From assembly GCF_030532915.1 (NCBI RefSeq), contig NZ_JAUNKD010000017.1, positions 1-57,396 on the forward strand: DNA of 57,396 nucleotides. Reading direction: 5' to 3'. The translations under genes and the position numbers were made by a program. Numbering within the stretch: the first letter of the stretch is position 1; each line of letters begins with the position of its first letter. Positions 34,401 through 45,300 of the stretch are shown piece by piece. The notes beneath the pieces are model-generated. The model ran no database searches. It saw only the letters and a program-made list of their open reading frames with translations, and was not told the DNA's origin. The DNA comes from Capnocytophaga sp. GTDB taxonomy: Bacteria; Bacteroidota; Bacteroidia; Flavobacteriales; Flavobacteriaceae.

Positions 34401-37400
34401 CAGGCTTAACAGCATCATAATCATTGGTAACTGTGACACTACAAGTGTCAGTAGCCACAGCCTGAGTTAACCAATCTTGAATAGCTGTAGTTGCAGTTAC
34501 AGATGAACATACAATTGTTAATTCAGCAGGAACTGTTAAATCAGGAGGAGTTGTATCTCCCTGAATAGTCACATTCACATTTATCGATTTAGAACACACT
34601 CGTTCTCTAAACACCTCAATATCATCAATTAATATATCATTACCATTGGTTGATGTATTATGTGAACTTATCACAAAGTACAATTCAGTGTTATTTTCTG
34701 CATTAATAGCTGGTGTTTCGAAAACTTTCCAGTACTCATCAGCCACAACCGGATCTGATATTTCTTCGCTTTCATAGAGAGGAGTTCCTGTATATTGACT
34801 ATTATTATAAACAGCTAATTTAATTTTGTAGCTTTCTCCTGATACTTTTAATAAATTAAAACGTGCAAATGAGATTTTTATTTTCTCATTAGGAACTATA
34901 TTTTCTATTTTTCGAGTGTAAACATTACCTATTCCACCTATTGCTCCTAAATTAACTCCCAAATACCTTCCATTAGGAAGACCTGAATGGTCAGCAGGAG
35001 GCGTGTGCCAAGCTCCGCCTTTGTGATCAAAAATACCTGAGTTTGGTTGAGCAATTGAATAAAGTCCATCGTTCATTATATCTTTGTATCCTTGACCATC
35101 TGCATAAGTATAACTACTAGCAATAGCCCCCGGGGGGATGGATGCTACCGGATTTCCTGCTCCGAAATCTTCTTTCCAATATTGCTTTTGAGCATCTGAA
35201 TAACTTACTGTAAACATATAGTTTCCAGTAGGTAAATTAGTAATGGTGGTAGAACTTGCATTTCCTTGTATGTTCTGTGTACCATAGGTAATTGTCCATC
35301 CTGTCACAGGCAACCCTTCAAAAATCACGGTACCTGTGGTTGTTGCACATTCCGGATTTATAACTGTATGAGTCGGGTCGGGTAAGGTAGTCGGTTCCGA
35401 AACAATGTAAATTGGAAGTGATTCTGACGAACATCCATCTGAATTAGTTACTATAAAATTATAATTACCTGTTGATAAATTATTTATGGTATAAGTTGTT
35501 CCATTACCCGATACAGACACTGTTCCGTAAGTAATTGTCCAAGAACCCGTAGGCAAATCGGCAAGCTCTACACTTCCTAAATTCGAAGTACAGGTTGGCT
35601 GTGTAACCGTTACCAAGCGAGGTTTGGGTAGTGCTACCACTGAAACATTGACCATCAAAGCGTCACTCGGACATTTACCATTTTCTATTGTCCTCAAATA
35701 ATATGCCGCCGTTGTAAGTGCATTAGTGTCATTCAGAGGTGTTGTATCTCCTGCGTTGGCATACACCAAAACATTACCTGTATATCGCGCCTTTAAATCT
35801 GCTACGGTTCCTGCCACACAGAAACTTTGTTTGGTATCTCCCACTGGTGTACTGGCTTTTTCCAAAATCAATGTTATATCTTGTGCATCACTTTCACATT
35901 CATTAGCAGCATTACGTGTATACTTATAGGTTGTACCTGAGGTCAAAACATCAGTATCATTTAGCAACTGTGTTCCGTTATAAACCTTAATAGTGATTCC
36001 CGTTCCGGATTCTAATGCTAAGATTTTGGCTTTAAGTTGCGCCACGGTTACGTTACCCGTTGTAATTTCACATAAAGAAACTTCAGATAAAGCACCTCGC
36101 GGTGTTTGGTTAGCTGAAACAACAACACTTACTGATGCCCGCAAACTCTCACAACCTCCGTTAGTTGTCGATACATAATACGTTCCGGTAGATAAAACCT
36201 GAGCTTCGACAATCGGTGTTCCTCCTTTGGCTGTGGTGTACCACTTATGTCCTGAAGCAATAGTCGGAGTTAAATCGGCTCCGGTTGCCACTTTACAGAA
36301 CACCAACGGAGATACTGCCGGTGCCGCAGGAGCAGGCGTCAGGGTAACTACAACATCTTGTGTTGCCTCACAACCACCCGTACGACGTACCGTTAATGTA
36401 TAGGTAAAGGTTGTATTTTGTGTAATATCGGCTCCGGTATAAACAAACGTAGGATTATTTACATCGTCTGCCGACAAGTAACTCATTGCTTGAGCGTTGG
36501 TTGAACTCCAACGATACGAAGCATACGATGGTGCTACGGCACTATACCCAAACTGTTGGCTAGCTGTTTGGCAAAGAGTTAAATCGCTTACCAAACCTGT
36601 AACTTTTGTAGGTGCCGGCACTGAAACATCTGACATATCACACAAACAATTGTTACCATCAGAAGTTATCTTCATTCGTAATCGGCAAACTTGCTCTTGT
36701 GATAATTCAATCATCCCTTGAAGTCCGGTGACTGTTGTATTGGCAGCAAAGGTTTGGTTTGCCAAAGTAATCATACCCAATGAAGCCTCATTATCATCTA
36801 CCTTACCATTGTTATTGGTATCATCAAACAAAGCTATTTTCAAAGCTCCCGTGTAAGGAATTGTTGAAGTATTCTCAACATCAAACTGTATGGTAAGTTC
36901 TTCTTTGTTGTTTTTTGGTTGCGAACTCGCCACTATATTTTTAATTGACAACGATGGTCTATCGGCTTTTACTGCCACTTTTTTAACATCAGAAGTTGCC
37001 GTTGTGATATTAGTACAAGCAACACTTCCGGGGCAAGGCACTGAACCTACCGTATCAACGGTATAGTATTCAATATTAACCTCTTTTTCACAGTTGGTAG
37101 CCTTCTCACCATCGGGTTGTTTCACGGTAAATTGGTAGGTAAACCAATTATCGTTTGCCATATTTTTAGGTACTTTGATTCGGTACTCGGTTCCACCGGA
37201 AGGCAATGCTGTTCCGCTCTCACTTTCAAGCACTACTTCTGCAAGACTGAAAGTTCCTGACTGTGCTTTTGTACTGAACGTACCTGCGACCATTTTAAAT
37301 CCTTGCGGGATACGTATTACGACTCTGCCTCCATCTTGCGTAGTTGTTCCGGCAGTTGCTGTAATGCTATGTTTGCCCTCGTAAACTGCCCCCGAAGCAC

Positions 37401-40400
37401 AATTATTGGCATCACCACTACTATGTGTAAGAGTATTTATCACTTTGTAGTTTGCTTCTGCTACTCCGTCAATAGATGCCGTAATGGCATTATCACGAGT
37501 ACCTTCAAGGGCACCGCCACAAGCATTTTTACCCAATACTTCCATACCGAAAGTTGAACCACCACGGAAATCACAATCAGGTTTGATATTTACGCGAACA
37601 CGGACTTTTCGTTGGTTTTCATCGTTTGTTGAACGTCTTCCAAGAAGCACCTGACCGGTAGGTAACAAATCGTACACAACTGCAGTACCTTCATCACGCG
37701 AAGTTAAAACAGTCGGCGATGTGGCATTAAACGGATAGTAAATTTCTACATTGGCAACGGTAACACCAACTTCTTTTGCTATTGATATTTTAGGTTCTAC
37801 AACATCACTATCTCCACCACTATTAATTTCATATTCATACCAGTTATCGGCACACATATGCAACTTGGCCCGTGTAGGATCCTGTGTGTCTGGATTAGGT
37901 GTTATAGTTCGTTTAAGTTGAATTTCACTGCCAGTATGTACTAGCGTAATACTTTTTTCAGAATCTGCCAATCTTGAATCATTTAAACTACTACAAGTTT
38001 GGCTTGACCCAGTAGGAAAACTGCTACAATTCCAACCTGAAAGCACTTTCATAGTAGCATTGGAGCAATTAGTCAAACGCACTCTTATTACATATTCCTT
38101 CCCTGTCGATGGCAATCCTGTTCCAGACAGATAAAACATTGATTCTCCTGTAATGGTTGCTACTTTACCAATTGCTTGACGTGTAGTTCCAGTGATTTCT
38201 TCCAAACTTAAAACCTCTATACCCTGTACATCAGGAATAGACAGCCAAGTGTAAGGAGCTGGTGATAAAGCACTTTTATTAGTGAGCTTCACCCTCACCT
38301 CTTGTGCCAAATTACCAACTTCTAATGTAGTATTTCCGCTGACTGATAAAGTAACACCTGGCTTGTTTTCCATCAAAACACGGAAACTTTTTGAATCGTT
38401 ATATATTGGTGCGTTAGTTCCATCAGATTGTGTTATACCATAATGATAAAAATAATCATAATATTGTAGGTTATTTGTCACACGCCCTCGTTCTTCGTGA
38501 ACTTCAGGTGAATCACAAGAGCCCACAACTTCTACTCGTAATTGAGCAGAATATGCATTGTGATTTACCAACAATCCGGGAGGCAACTTATAGGTTTTGG
38601 TTACGGGGTTATAAGTATTTTGAATGGTGTAGGTTACAAACCCTCCGGATTCAGTTTTTGTATAATCAGATAACGGAATGTTAACCGTGTTGTGGATTGC
38701 TACGCCATCTTTATTATATTGTGTTGCATAGAGATAGTAAGTCATAGGATTGGATACCACAAACGTTTTGGGTAAAGTAAATGACATTTGTTTCAACAAA
38801 CGATCAGGACGGAACTCACCTATAAGCTTGGTATTTGATGATTGTACACGCCGTGCCATAAAGGCTATGTATCCACCTCCTATATTATTTTTTGTACAAC
38901 CGCTGATTTTTTGTGAATCTCCATTTGAACCATCAAAAGGTGTTGTAAGCGAAGTGTACATCTCAGGAGTTAATGCTGCACCACAATATTGTTCTTTATT
39001 TGCAGCATCCAACATATAAAAATACGACGATTGTCCTACCAAACGTTCTTCTGAATTTACTAAATATATTTCATTAATATCACTATATCTACCCACTTGA
39101 TAAGTTGCTACTACCTCAAAAAGATCTTCAGGTTGTAAGGCACTTCCATTTAAAGCGGGAGTTAAGTTCCACGTGATTTTATTTTGACGTCCAAGTCCAG
39201 ATCCTGTTCCTACACCATTAATAACCACATTTGCCTCAGTTGGAGTGAGAGTACGAATAGTTCCCGAAAGAGTTCCTGACATAATTTTCACTACAATACT
39301 TTTAGGTGCCAACGAAACTCCTTTGTTGGTCGTAAAAGTATAATATAAATTACCAGTTGTACCACGTGCTTGCTTACCGCGTGCGGTAATTTCAATATCA
39401 TCGTGATGTAGTGAACGTTTCAACATTAAAGGATTAACAGCTTTTAAGGAAACTTTAGTATGACGGGTTTGCATTGTGTGGTCTGTCCAACCCAATGAAT
39501 TTTCGGCACGCTCACCCGAAGTTTCAATCATAATAGGTCCGTCATTACCACAATTAACCGTACAAATAACCTCTACTGGTTTACTACCACACACCAGTTT
39601 AGTAGCACATTGTGCCGATGTACCGTAATCTTCCAGTATATATATTTCATATTGAATAGCATCCGTTACACTATTACCACAATCAGCTTCAAAATCCATA
39701 GTAACATAGCCTCTCTTATTATTTTCAGGAGCTAGAATGGTTAATTGATTCCCCGCAAGAACAGAAGACACATCTGGTTGCTTTGAAGGCTCGGTAGCCG
39801 GATAACCATCGGCATTATACCACTTAATATTACTCGCTTTGACACCTGTGGGTAAGGTAATCTTGTATTGGATACGCCATTTGGCTATATTTATTCCCGT
39901 ACTACCAATATCGTGTACATAAAATGCTGAAGAACCAAACAAAAAACGCCCTTCAAGAGCAGAAGCTCCTTTATGTAAGGTTCCTGGCGTAAATGAGCCA
40001 TCTGTTATATGGTAATATCTTCGGAAAGATCTGTTTTCGTGATAAATAGCACCTGACAAAGGATTAGGCGCACTTCCTCCTATATGGTCGCCACACTTTG
40101 TTTGATAGGAAGCATAGCTACTGTAATCATAGTGAAAGTAGTTTGCGTGTGACCCTTGTGATAAATTTGAAGTTACACAACGATCATTTGACTCAGCTGC
40201 CGACACATTTTTAACTAAATCATATTCAAGTACAAAAGTAGCACCTGAAGGCAAATCATCAAAAACACCATCCTTATCCAAATCATCCAAACCTTCACCA
40301 ACTCCATCTGGATCAGAGGTAATTTTACTAAAATCCACTTTGTATATCTTGTCTGGCCCAAGTGCATTAGGAGTTGTTATTGCGGTTAGAGGCAAAGAGG

Positions 40401-41592
40401 CTACCCCTACTCGGGCATTAGCAGGTTTGAAAAAGGCCTTGTCGTTATCACCTCGATTTTCTCTCAAATATAAACTCAAATCATATATAGCCGAAGCCAA
40501 AGTTGTATTTTGACCATAGTTAGTGTATGAAACACGTAAGGTTCCCATTACACCTCCTTCAGCAACACACTGACCACCTTTAACCGTATAATAGGTTTTT
40601 TTGTAATCAATATTATCGTGATTAATATTAGGTTTGCTAGTATCTCTTCTGGTAATTTCTATACTCGGAGCTCCTACTTCGGAACTTACTGTACGCAAAG
40701 CCTCATTACCTGAATTTTGATACCAAGTATCCTCTGTATCACCTTCACCCCAGTTTACTATATATTTAATTTGTGCATTTTGCACACACCTTGCAGTCAC
40801 ATTATATTTATGGACAAGTGCAATGGGGGTTTGCCCATTTATCAAACCTGCACCTCCATTGTAGGCACTTTTATTGATTTTAAAAATATATTTATTTCCA
40901 ACATTCGAAATCTGAGGTAATGCCGTACCATTCATTGATACTTCGTTATGTGTTATATTGCTCGGGTACTCAACTACTAAATAAATATCCTGAGCCTTAC
41001 CATTACCAGAATTTTGTATTGAAAAGTTACTGCTATTTTCCCCCATAACAGCCATATTATTAGCCGTTACATTTGACAAACCTAAAATCGGATAAGCATA
41101 GCTATACACTTTGGTTTTTTCTTCCTGAGTAGAGCCACTTTGAGTTATCTGCACTTTATCCTGTAAAACATATGAGGCATCACCGCTCCGAGCCTTTTGG
41201 TGTGCTTCAGGAGAAATGAGCTTATCCAACGAAAAATTCACTGTCCCGGAAGCTCCTTTAATTGTAAAGGTTACGGTCGAAGCTGTCTCGGAAATGCTCT
41301 CAATAGTTCCCGTACCTGAAGTTTTCGTTAAGGAATTCGGCTTCATCGTAATTCCTTGCGGAAAAGTAATGGTTACATTGGCATCTGCCGCTGTACCAAA
41401 TTGCACTTGTACGGTTAATTTTCCTAGTTCGTAGTTGTTTTCTACCAAGCCGTAATTGTCTCCTATCGTAACGGTAACCCCATTTGGCGGAAAGGTAACT
41501 TGTGCTACCGCCAAACCGGAAACCAAGGAGAAAATTGTCATAAAAATAAAACGCAAGCATTTCATATTCACATATTTAATTATTTTTTCCAT
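31468..41592 (-). CDS. giant repetitive adhesin with type B T9SS C-terminal signal
   Basis: A 3374-residue surface protein. A signal peptide (core MKCLRFIFMTIFSLVSGLAVAQ; a start at 41565 is also possible) precedes about 1600 residues of beta-sandwich, Cys-containing modules. Then come Ig/PKD-like modules (about 1660-1980), two SprB-type repeats (GSWTITYGT / GWTITYGT, about 1985-2130), a jelly-roll-like segment (YWKEDFGAGNPV, about 2130-2330), an HYR-like domain (DTTPPDLTVP, about 2340-2430) and eight repeats (about 2430-3270). The last roughly 95 residues are a gliding-motility-type C-terminal domain (NRWGVKVFEERGY, GTYYYVIEY). Such proteins act in adhesion or gliding. PorP/SprF and OmpA genes follow on the same strand. 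Confidence 0.93.
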   Translation of the reverse strand: MEKIIKYVNMKCLRFIFMTIFSLVSGLAVAQVTFPPNGVTVTIGDNYGLVENNYELGKLTVQVQFGTAADANVTITFPQGITMKPNSLTKTSGTGTIESISETASTVTFTIKGASGTVNFSLDKLISPEAHQKARSGDASYVLQDKVQITQSGSTQEEKTKVYSYAYPILGLSNVTANNMAVMGENSSNFSIQNSGNGKAQDIYLVVEYPSNITHNEVSMNGTALPQISNVGNKYIFKINKSAYNGGAGLINGQTPIALVHKYNVTARCVQNAQIKYIVNWGEGDTEDTWYQNSGNEALRTVSSEVGAPSIEITRRDTSKPNINHDNIDYKKTYYTVKGGQCVAEGGVMGTLRVSYTNYGQNTTLASAIYDLSLYLRENRGDNDKAFFKPANARVGVASLPLTAITTPNALGPDKIYKVDFSKITSDPDGVGEGLDDLDKDGVFDDLPSGATFVLEYDLVKNVSAAESNDRCVTSNLSQGSHANYFHYDYSSYASYQTKCGDHIGGSAPNPLSGAIYHENRSFRRYYHITDGSFTPGTLHKGASALEGRFLFGSSAFYVHDIGSTGINIAKWRIQYKITLPTGVKASNIKWYNADGYPATEPSKQPDVSSVLAGNQLTILAPENNKRGYVTMDFEADCGNSVTDAIQYEIYILEDYGTSAQCATKLVCGSKPVEVICTVNCGNDGPIMIETSGERAENSLGWTDHTMQTRHTKVSLKAVNPLMLKRSLHHDDIEITARGKQARGTTGNLYYTFTTNKGVSLAPKSIVVKIMSGTLSGTIRTLTPTEANVVINGVGTGSGLGRQNKITWNLTPALNGSALQPEDLFEVVATYQVGRYSDINEIYLVNSEERLVGQSSYFYMLDAANKEQYCGAALTPEMYTSLTTPFDGSNGDSQKISGCTKNNIGGGYIAFMARRVQSSNTKLIGEFRPDRLLKQMSFTLPKTFVVSNPMTYYLYATQYNKDGVAIHNTVNIPLSDYTKTESGGFVTYTIQNTYNPVTKTYKLPPGLLVNHNAYSAQLRVEVVGSCDSPEVHEERGRVTNNLQYYDYFYHYGITQSDGTNAPIYNDSKSFRVLMENKPGVTLSVSGNTTLEVGNLAQEVRVKLTNKSALSPAPYTWLSIPDVQGIEVLSLEEITGTTRQAIGKVATITGESMFYLSGTGLPSTGKEYVIRVRLTNCSNATMKVLSGWNCSSFPTGSSQTCSSLNDSRLADSEKSITLVHTGSEIQLKRTITPNPDTQDPTRAKLHMCADNWYEYEINSGGDSDVVEPKISIAKEVGVTVANVEIYYPFNATSPTVLTSRDEGTAVVYDLLPTGQVLLGRRSTNDENQRKVRVRVNIKPDCDFRGGSTFGMEVLGKNACGGALEGTRDNAITASIDGVAEANYKVINTLTHSSGDANNCASGAVYEGKHSITATAGTTTQDGGRVVIRIPQGFKMVAGTFSTKAQSGTFSLAEVVLESESGTALPSGGTEYRIKVPKNMANDNWFTYQFTVKQPDGEKATNCEKEVNIEYYTVDTVGSVPCPGSVACTNITTATSDVKKVAVKADRPSLSIKNIVASSQPKNNKEELTIQFDVENTSTIPYTGALKIALFDDTNNNGKVDDNEASLGMITLANQTFAANTTVTGLQGMIELSQEQVCRLRMKITSDGNNCLCDMSDVSVPAPTKVTGLVSDLTLCQTASQQFGYSAVAPSYASYRWSSTNAQAMSYLSADDVNNPTFVYTGADITQNTTFTYTLTVRRTGGCEATQDVVVTLTPAPAAPAVSPLVFCKVATGADLTPTIASGHKWYTTAKGGTPIVEAQVLSTGTYYVSTTNGGCESLRASVSVVVSANQTPRGALSEVSLCEITTGNVTVAQLKAKILALESGTGITIKVYNGTQLLNDTDVLTSGTTYKYTRNAANECESDAQDITLILEKASTPVGDTKQSFCVAGTVADLKARYTGNVLVYANAGDTTPLNDTNALTTAAYYLRTIENGKCPSDALMVNVSVVALPKPRLVTVTQPTCTSNLGSVELADLPTGSWTITYGTVSVSGNGTTYTINNLSTGNYNFIVTNSDGCSSESLPIYIVSEPTTLPDPTHTVINPECATTTGTVIFEGLPVTGWTITYGTQNIQGNASSTTITNLPTGNYMFTVSYSDAQKQYWKEDFGAGNPVASIPPGAIASSYTYADGQGYKDIMNDGLYSIAQPNSGIFDHKGGAWHTPPADHSGLPNGRYLGVNLGAIGGIGNVYTRKIENIVPNEKIKISFARFNLLKVSGESYKIKLAVYNNSQYTGTPLYESEEISDPVVADEYWKVFETPAINAENNTELYFVISSHNTSTNGNDILIDDIEVFRERVCSKSINVNVTIQGDTTPPDLTVPAELTIVCSSVTATTAIQDWLTQAVATDTCSVTVTNDYDAVKPADLCSASVVTVTFTAKDDTGNVVTKTSTIRLIAHKIDAKDDTFGAVSGSTGGVAGNVLDDNTNGADTLGGNNVTISDVTMTVVTPATPNTTGANVPALDPATGVVTVPANTPEGTYTIVYSICEKLNPTNCDTATATVVVDKATLVANPDDFSTTPISGTTGGNTPNVLDNDTLNGNPLNPTDVTLTWGTPPITNLTPNTNGTITVAPNTPAGTYTLTYEICEKLNPTNCKSTTVTVVVSAQPIDAKDDTFAPINGKAGGSAGNVLNDNGNGADTLGSNPATTTNVIISEVTPPTGINGSTTVPTLNTATGEVTVPADTPAGTYTIVYSICEQLNPNNCDTATATVVVTAQPIDAKDDTLPSVDGKTGGNAGNVLGNNGNGTDTLGGNPATTTDVTITEVTPPTGINGSTTVPTLDVTTGNVNVPANTPAGTYTIVYSICEKLNPSNCDTATITVVVTTQQIDAKDDSFGSMDGQAGGVAGNVLDDNTNGADTLGGNNVPISDVTMAVVTPAAPNTTGANVPALDPTTGIVTVPANTPAGTYTIVYSICEKLNPTNCDTATATVVVTAQPIDAQDDSFEISASSNGKVGNVLSDNGNGKDTLGGNDATTTNVVISEVTPAVGIGGSTIVPTLDVTTGDVTVPANTPEGTYTIVYRICEQLNPSNCDTATATIVVTPESIKAQDDDFTAIPIYEGVGGTVTTTILENDTLYGGQATLANVTISNPTSPMAGIEIDTTTGLVVVQPNVPVGVYTLTYHICEQANTSNCSNVANVVVRVLGVPKANDDKVTTGINEPAVVNVLENDENVPTQGTLTIVTDPTNGSVQINDGGTPNDPSDDTVTYTPNSGFIGTDTFVYQLCDAAGNCSTATVTVDVEAGGDITPYNAISVNDDGSNDVFYIKGIESYPNNTVRIYNRWGVKVFEERGYNNTTKAFRGLSNGRVTIQAPEKLPQGTYYYVIEYVDNNNQTKRKGSWLYIKH
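31790..34297 (-). repeat. tandem repeats of about 300 bp inside the adhesin gene
   Basis: Seven modules of about 100 residues share the pattern IDAKDDxF...GGxAGNVL...DTLGGN...VPANTPAGTYTIVYSICE and LNPxNCDTATATVVV; an eighth, C-terminal one is a diverged cadherin-like module (YTPNSGFIGTDTFVYQLCD). Neighbouring copies are close to identical over long stretches of DNA, which should allow unequal recombination and length variation of the adhesin stalk. Confidence 0.9.
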
Positions 41593-41627
41593 AGTGAGTT
41601 CTGTTTACTATTAAACACATTGAGACG

Positions 41628-41659
41628 CAAAAGTATTAATTAATACGGAATTTGCACAA
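41628..41659 (-). promoter_or_regulatory. candidate promoter of the adhesin operon
   Basis: On the minus strand TACTTTTG (41635-41628) fits the -7 consensus TAnnTTTG, and a TTG at 41659-41657 lies 21 nt upstream as -33. The predicted start near 41621 leaves a leader of about 30 nt before the start at 41592. Confidence 0.5.
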
Positions 41660-41768
41660 CATTTTGTGATTAAATTAACAGTTAAATTTAAAAAAAAATT
41701 ATGACAAAAATCATAAAACCAACAATTACAACGTTTTAGTAAAAAACGTCCCTTCACTTTTTTTCAAA

Positions 41769-41808
41769 AAAAAATACTCTAAGATTTCACAATCTTAGAG
41801 TATTTTTT
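41769..41808. terminator. strong bidirectional hairpin ending the rpo cluster
   Basis: AAAAAATACTCTAAGATT pairs perfectly with its complement AATCTTAGAGTATTTTTT around TCAC. It lies between the DUF3467 stop (42002) and the adhesin promoter and should end the long rpoB/rpoC transcript. The rest of 41593-42001 is A/T-rich and holds nothing else I can support. Confidence 0.85.
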
Positions 41809-42001
41809 AAGCGAATCACAATTCTTTAAAATGATTTCAGAATATCACAACGCTTTTTTTCAGTTTAAATTCCTACTTTGCCATTTTAAGAACATTGCAA
41901 TTTCATCAATTATTACAAACAACTTATAAACTTTTGATAATCAGTTTTGAATTTTTGATTCAGCTTGAAAAAACAAGCATAAAATTCTGTTTGCCAACAA
42001 A

Positions 42002-42310
42002 TTATGCTTCGCCTTTCAAACCAAACAACGGAATGGTATGTTGTTCATTATCCGTAATTGTTCCGTGCGATTGCTCAAAACGCTGAATGTTTTCACCCAA
42101 GGCATTGAGCAGACGTTTGGCGTGTTGCGGCGTTAAAATAACGCGACTACGCACCCTCGCCTTCGGCACACCCGGCATAACATTCACAAAATCAACCACA
42201 AATTCAGTAGGTGAATGATTAATGATTGCTAAGTTTGAGTACACCCCATCGGCTGTTTTTTCATCTAATTCGATACTCAATTGCCCATCGTTTTCGTGCA
42301 AATCGTTCAT
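42002..42310 (-). CDS. DUF3467 family protein
   Basis: A 102-residue acidic protein containing the family pattern SNLAIINHSPTEFVVDFVNVMPG and ARVRSRVILTPQHAKRLLNALGENI. It begins 3 nt after the rpoC stop, a position conserved in Bacteroidota, so it is certainly part of the rpoC transcript. The function of the family is not established. Confidence 0.9.
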   Translation of the reverse strand: MNDLHENDGQLSIELDEKTADGVYSNLAIINHSPTEFVVDFVNVMPGVPKARVRSRVILTPQHAKRLLNALGENIQRFEQSHGTITDNEQHTIPLFGLKGEA

Positions 42311-42313
42311 AAA

Positions 42314-45300
42314 TTACTTCGTTTTTTTCTTTTCGACCGCTTCCATTTCGGCTTTTGAGCCTACCAAAATTTTCTCGTAACGTTTCAAGCCCGTTCCCGC
42401 CGGAATTCTGTGACCAACGATTACGTTTTCTTTTAGTCCGTCGAGTCTGTCCACTTTTCCGTTTACAGCCGCTTCGTTCAATACTTTGGTTGTTTCTTGG
42501 AACGATGCCGCCGAGATGAACGACTTGGTTTGTAACGAAGCCCGTGTAATACCTTGAAGTACAGGCATTGCCGTTGCAGGAATTACATCGCGGGCAATAA
42601 CTAAATTCTTATCGGCACGTCTGAGCAATGAATTTTCATCACGCAACTGACGAAGCGAAACAATTTGTCCGGCTTTCAAGGTTTCAGAATCTCCTACATC
42701 TTCAACGATTTTCTTACCGAACAACTTATCGTTTTCGTCAATAAAATCATCTTTGTGAACTAACTGACCTTCAAGGAATAAAGTATCACCCGGATCTTGA
42801 ATTTCAACCTTACGCATCATCTGACGTACAATCACCTCAAAATGCTTGTCGTTAATTTTCACCCCTTGCAAACGATATACCTCTTGCACCTCGTTCACCA
42901 AATATTGCTGAACAGCCGAAGGTCCTTTGATGTTCAAAATATCGTCAGGCGTTACCGAACCATCGGAAAGCGGTTTTCCGGCACGCACGTAATCGTTTTC
43001 TTGCACCAAAATCTGGCTTGAAAGTTTCACCAAATATTTACGCTCTTCGCCCAAACGCGAGGTAACGATAACTTCCTTATTACCACGTTTGATTTTTCCG
43101 AATGAAACCACCCCGTCAATTTCCGAAACGATGGCAGGGTTCGACGGATTTCGTGCTTCGAAAAGCTCAGTAACCCGCGGTAACCCTCCGGTAATATCTC
43201 CGGATTTTGCCGAGTTACGCGGAATTTTCACCAACACTTTGCCTTCTTCAATCTTGCTGGCATTCTCCACCATAATGTGAGCGCCCACCGGCAAGGTGTA
43301 TGAACGCAAAGTTTCTCCGGCTTTGTCCTGAATCAATAAGGTAGGAATCAGCTTTTTATTACGCGACTCCACGATTACTTTCTCTTGGAAACCGGTTTGC
43401 TCGTCGATTTCAATTTGGTACGTAACTCCTTGTTCAATACCTTCGTAAGCGATTTTTCCTGAGAATTCAGAAATAATAACCGCGTTATACGGATCCCATT
43501 GGAATAACAATTTTCCTTTGGAAATTTCTTCTTTATCTTTTACAAAAATAGTTGCCCCGTACGGAATATCGTGCGTTTGAAGTACCAATCCGGTGCGTGG
43601 GTCAAGGATTTTCAACTCGGAAGAACGAACCACTACACTAATCGGGTTGCCTTCGTTGTCTTTTCCTTTTACCGTACGCAAATCGTCGATTTCAAGTACC
43701 CCGTCAAAACGTGCTTCGGCTTTGTTTTCTTCGGAAACGTTCCCCGCAACCCCTCCGGCGTGGAAGGTACGAAGCGTAAGCTGTGTTCCCGGCTCACCGA
43801 TAGATTGTGCTGCCACAACACCCACAGCCTCACCGGTTTGTACCATTTTTCCGGTAGAAAGATTTCGTCCGTAACACTTGGCACAAATTCCGTGTTTCGC
43901 CTCACAGGTAAGTGCCGAACGCACTTCAACCATTTCGATAGGAGCTTCGGTGATTTTCGCCACCACTTTCTCGGTAATTTCCTCTCCGGATTTCACCAAT
44001 AATTCTTCGGTTAGCGGATTGTAAACATCGTGCAACGATACGCGTCCTAAAATACGCTCGCCCAGTGTTTCAACCACTTCTTCGTTTTTCTTCAAGGCAC
44101 GCACTTCCACACCGCGAAGCGTTCCGCAATCTTCGGTATTGATGATTACGTCTTGCGAAACATCTACCAAACGACGGGTCAAATATCCGGCATCAGCCGT
44201 TTTCAAAGCCGTATCCGCCAAACCTTTACGAGCACCGTGCGTTGAAATGAAGTATTCCAAGATGGACAAACCTTCTTTAAAGTTCGACAAAATCGGGTTT
44301 TCGATAATCTCGCCCCCGCCTACGGTCGATTTTTTCGGCTTTGCCATCAATCCACGCATACCCGTTAGCTGACGAATCTGCTCTTTTGAACCCCGCGCTC
44401 CGGAATCCAACATCATATACACGGAGTTGAACCCTTGCTGGTCGTTACTGATTCGCTTCATTGCCAATTCGGTAAGCTGGGCGTTGGTCGATGTCCAAAC
44501 GTCAATTACCTGATTGTAACGCTCGTTATTGGTAATCAGACCCATATTATAGTTCATCATAATTCCGTCAACCAAACCGTTGGCTTCGGCAATCATATCG
44601 GCTTTTTCTTGCGGAATGATAATATCGCCCAAACTGAACGACAATCCGCCTTGGAAAGCGAATTTATATCCCATATTTTTAATCTTATCCAAGAAATCTG
44701 CCGTAACAGGAATGCTTGTTGATTTCAAAATATGCCCGATGATGTCACGCAATGATTTTTTGGTAAGCACCTCGTTGATATAGCCCGCTTCTGCCGGAAC
44801 TACTTCGTTGAAAAGCACCCGTCCTGTGGTGGTTTCCAACACTTTATATATTGTATTGCCTTCTTCATCTAAATCGCGAACACGCACTTTGATAAAGGCA
44901 TTCAAACTCAATTTTTTCTCGTTGTAAGCGATATTTACTTCTTCTGCCGAATAGAAAGTCATTCCCTCGCCTTTAATCGGATACTCGGGCGTTGAACGTC
45001 TGCCTTTGGTCATATAGTAAAGCCCAAGCACCATATCCTGTGAAGGTACGGTAATTGGCGAACCGTTGGCAGGGTTCAAGATGTTATGCGATGCCAACAT
45101 CAAAAGTTGTGCCTCCAAAATGGCTTCCGGACCTAAGGGCAAGTGTACCGCCATCTGGTCACCGTCAAAGTCGGCATTAAACGCCGTACACACCAACGGG
45201 TGCAACTGAATTGCCTTACCTTCAATAAGTTTCGGCTGGAAGGCTTGAATACCCAAACGGTGCAACGTGGGGGCACGGTTCAAAAGCACCGGATGCCCTT

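Noticed and set aside
31943..34420. Several plus-strand open frames of 60-111 codons opposite the adhesin repeats
   Set aside because: They mirror the repeated codons of the adhesin gene on the other strand and have no independent coding features.
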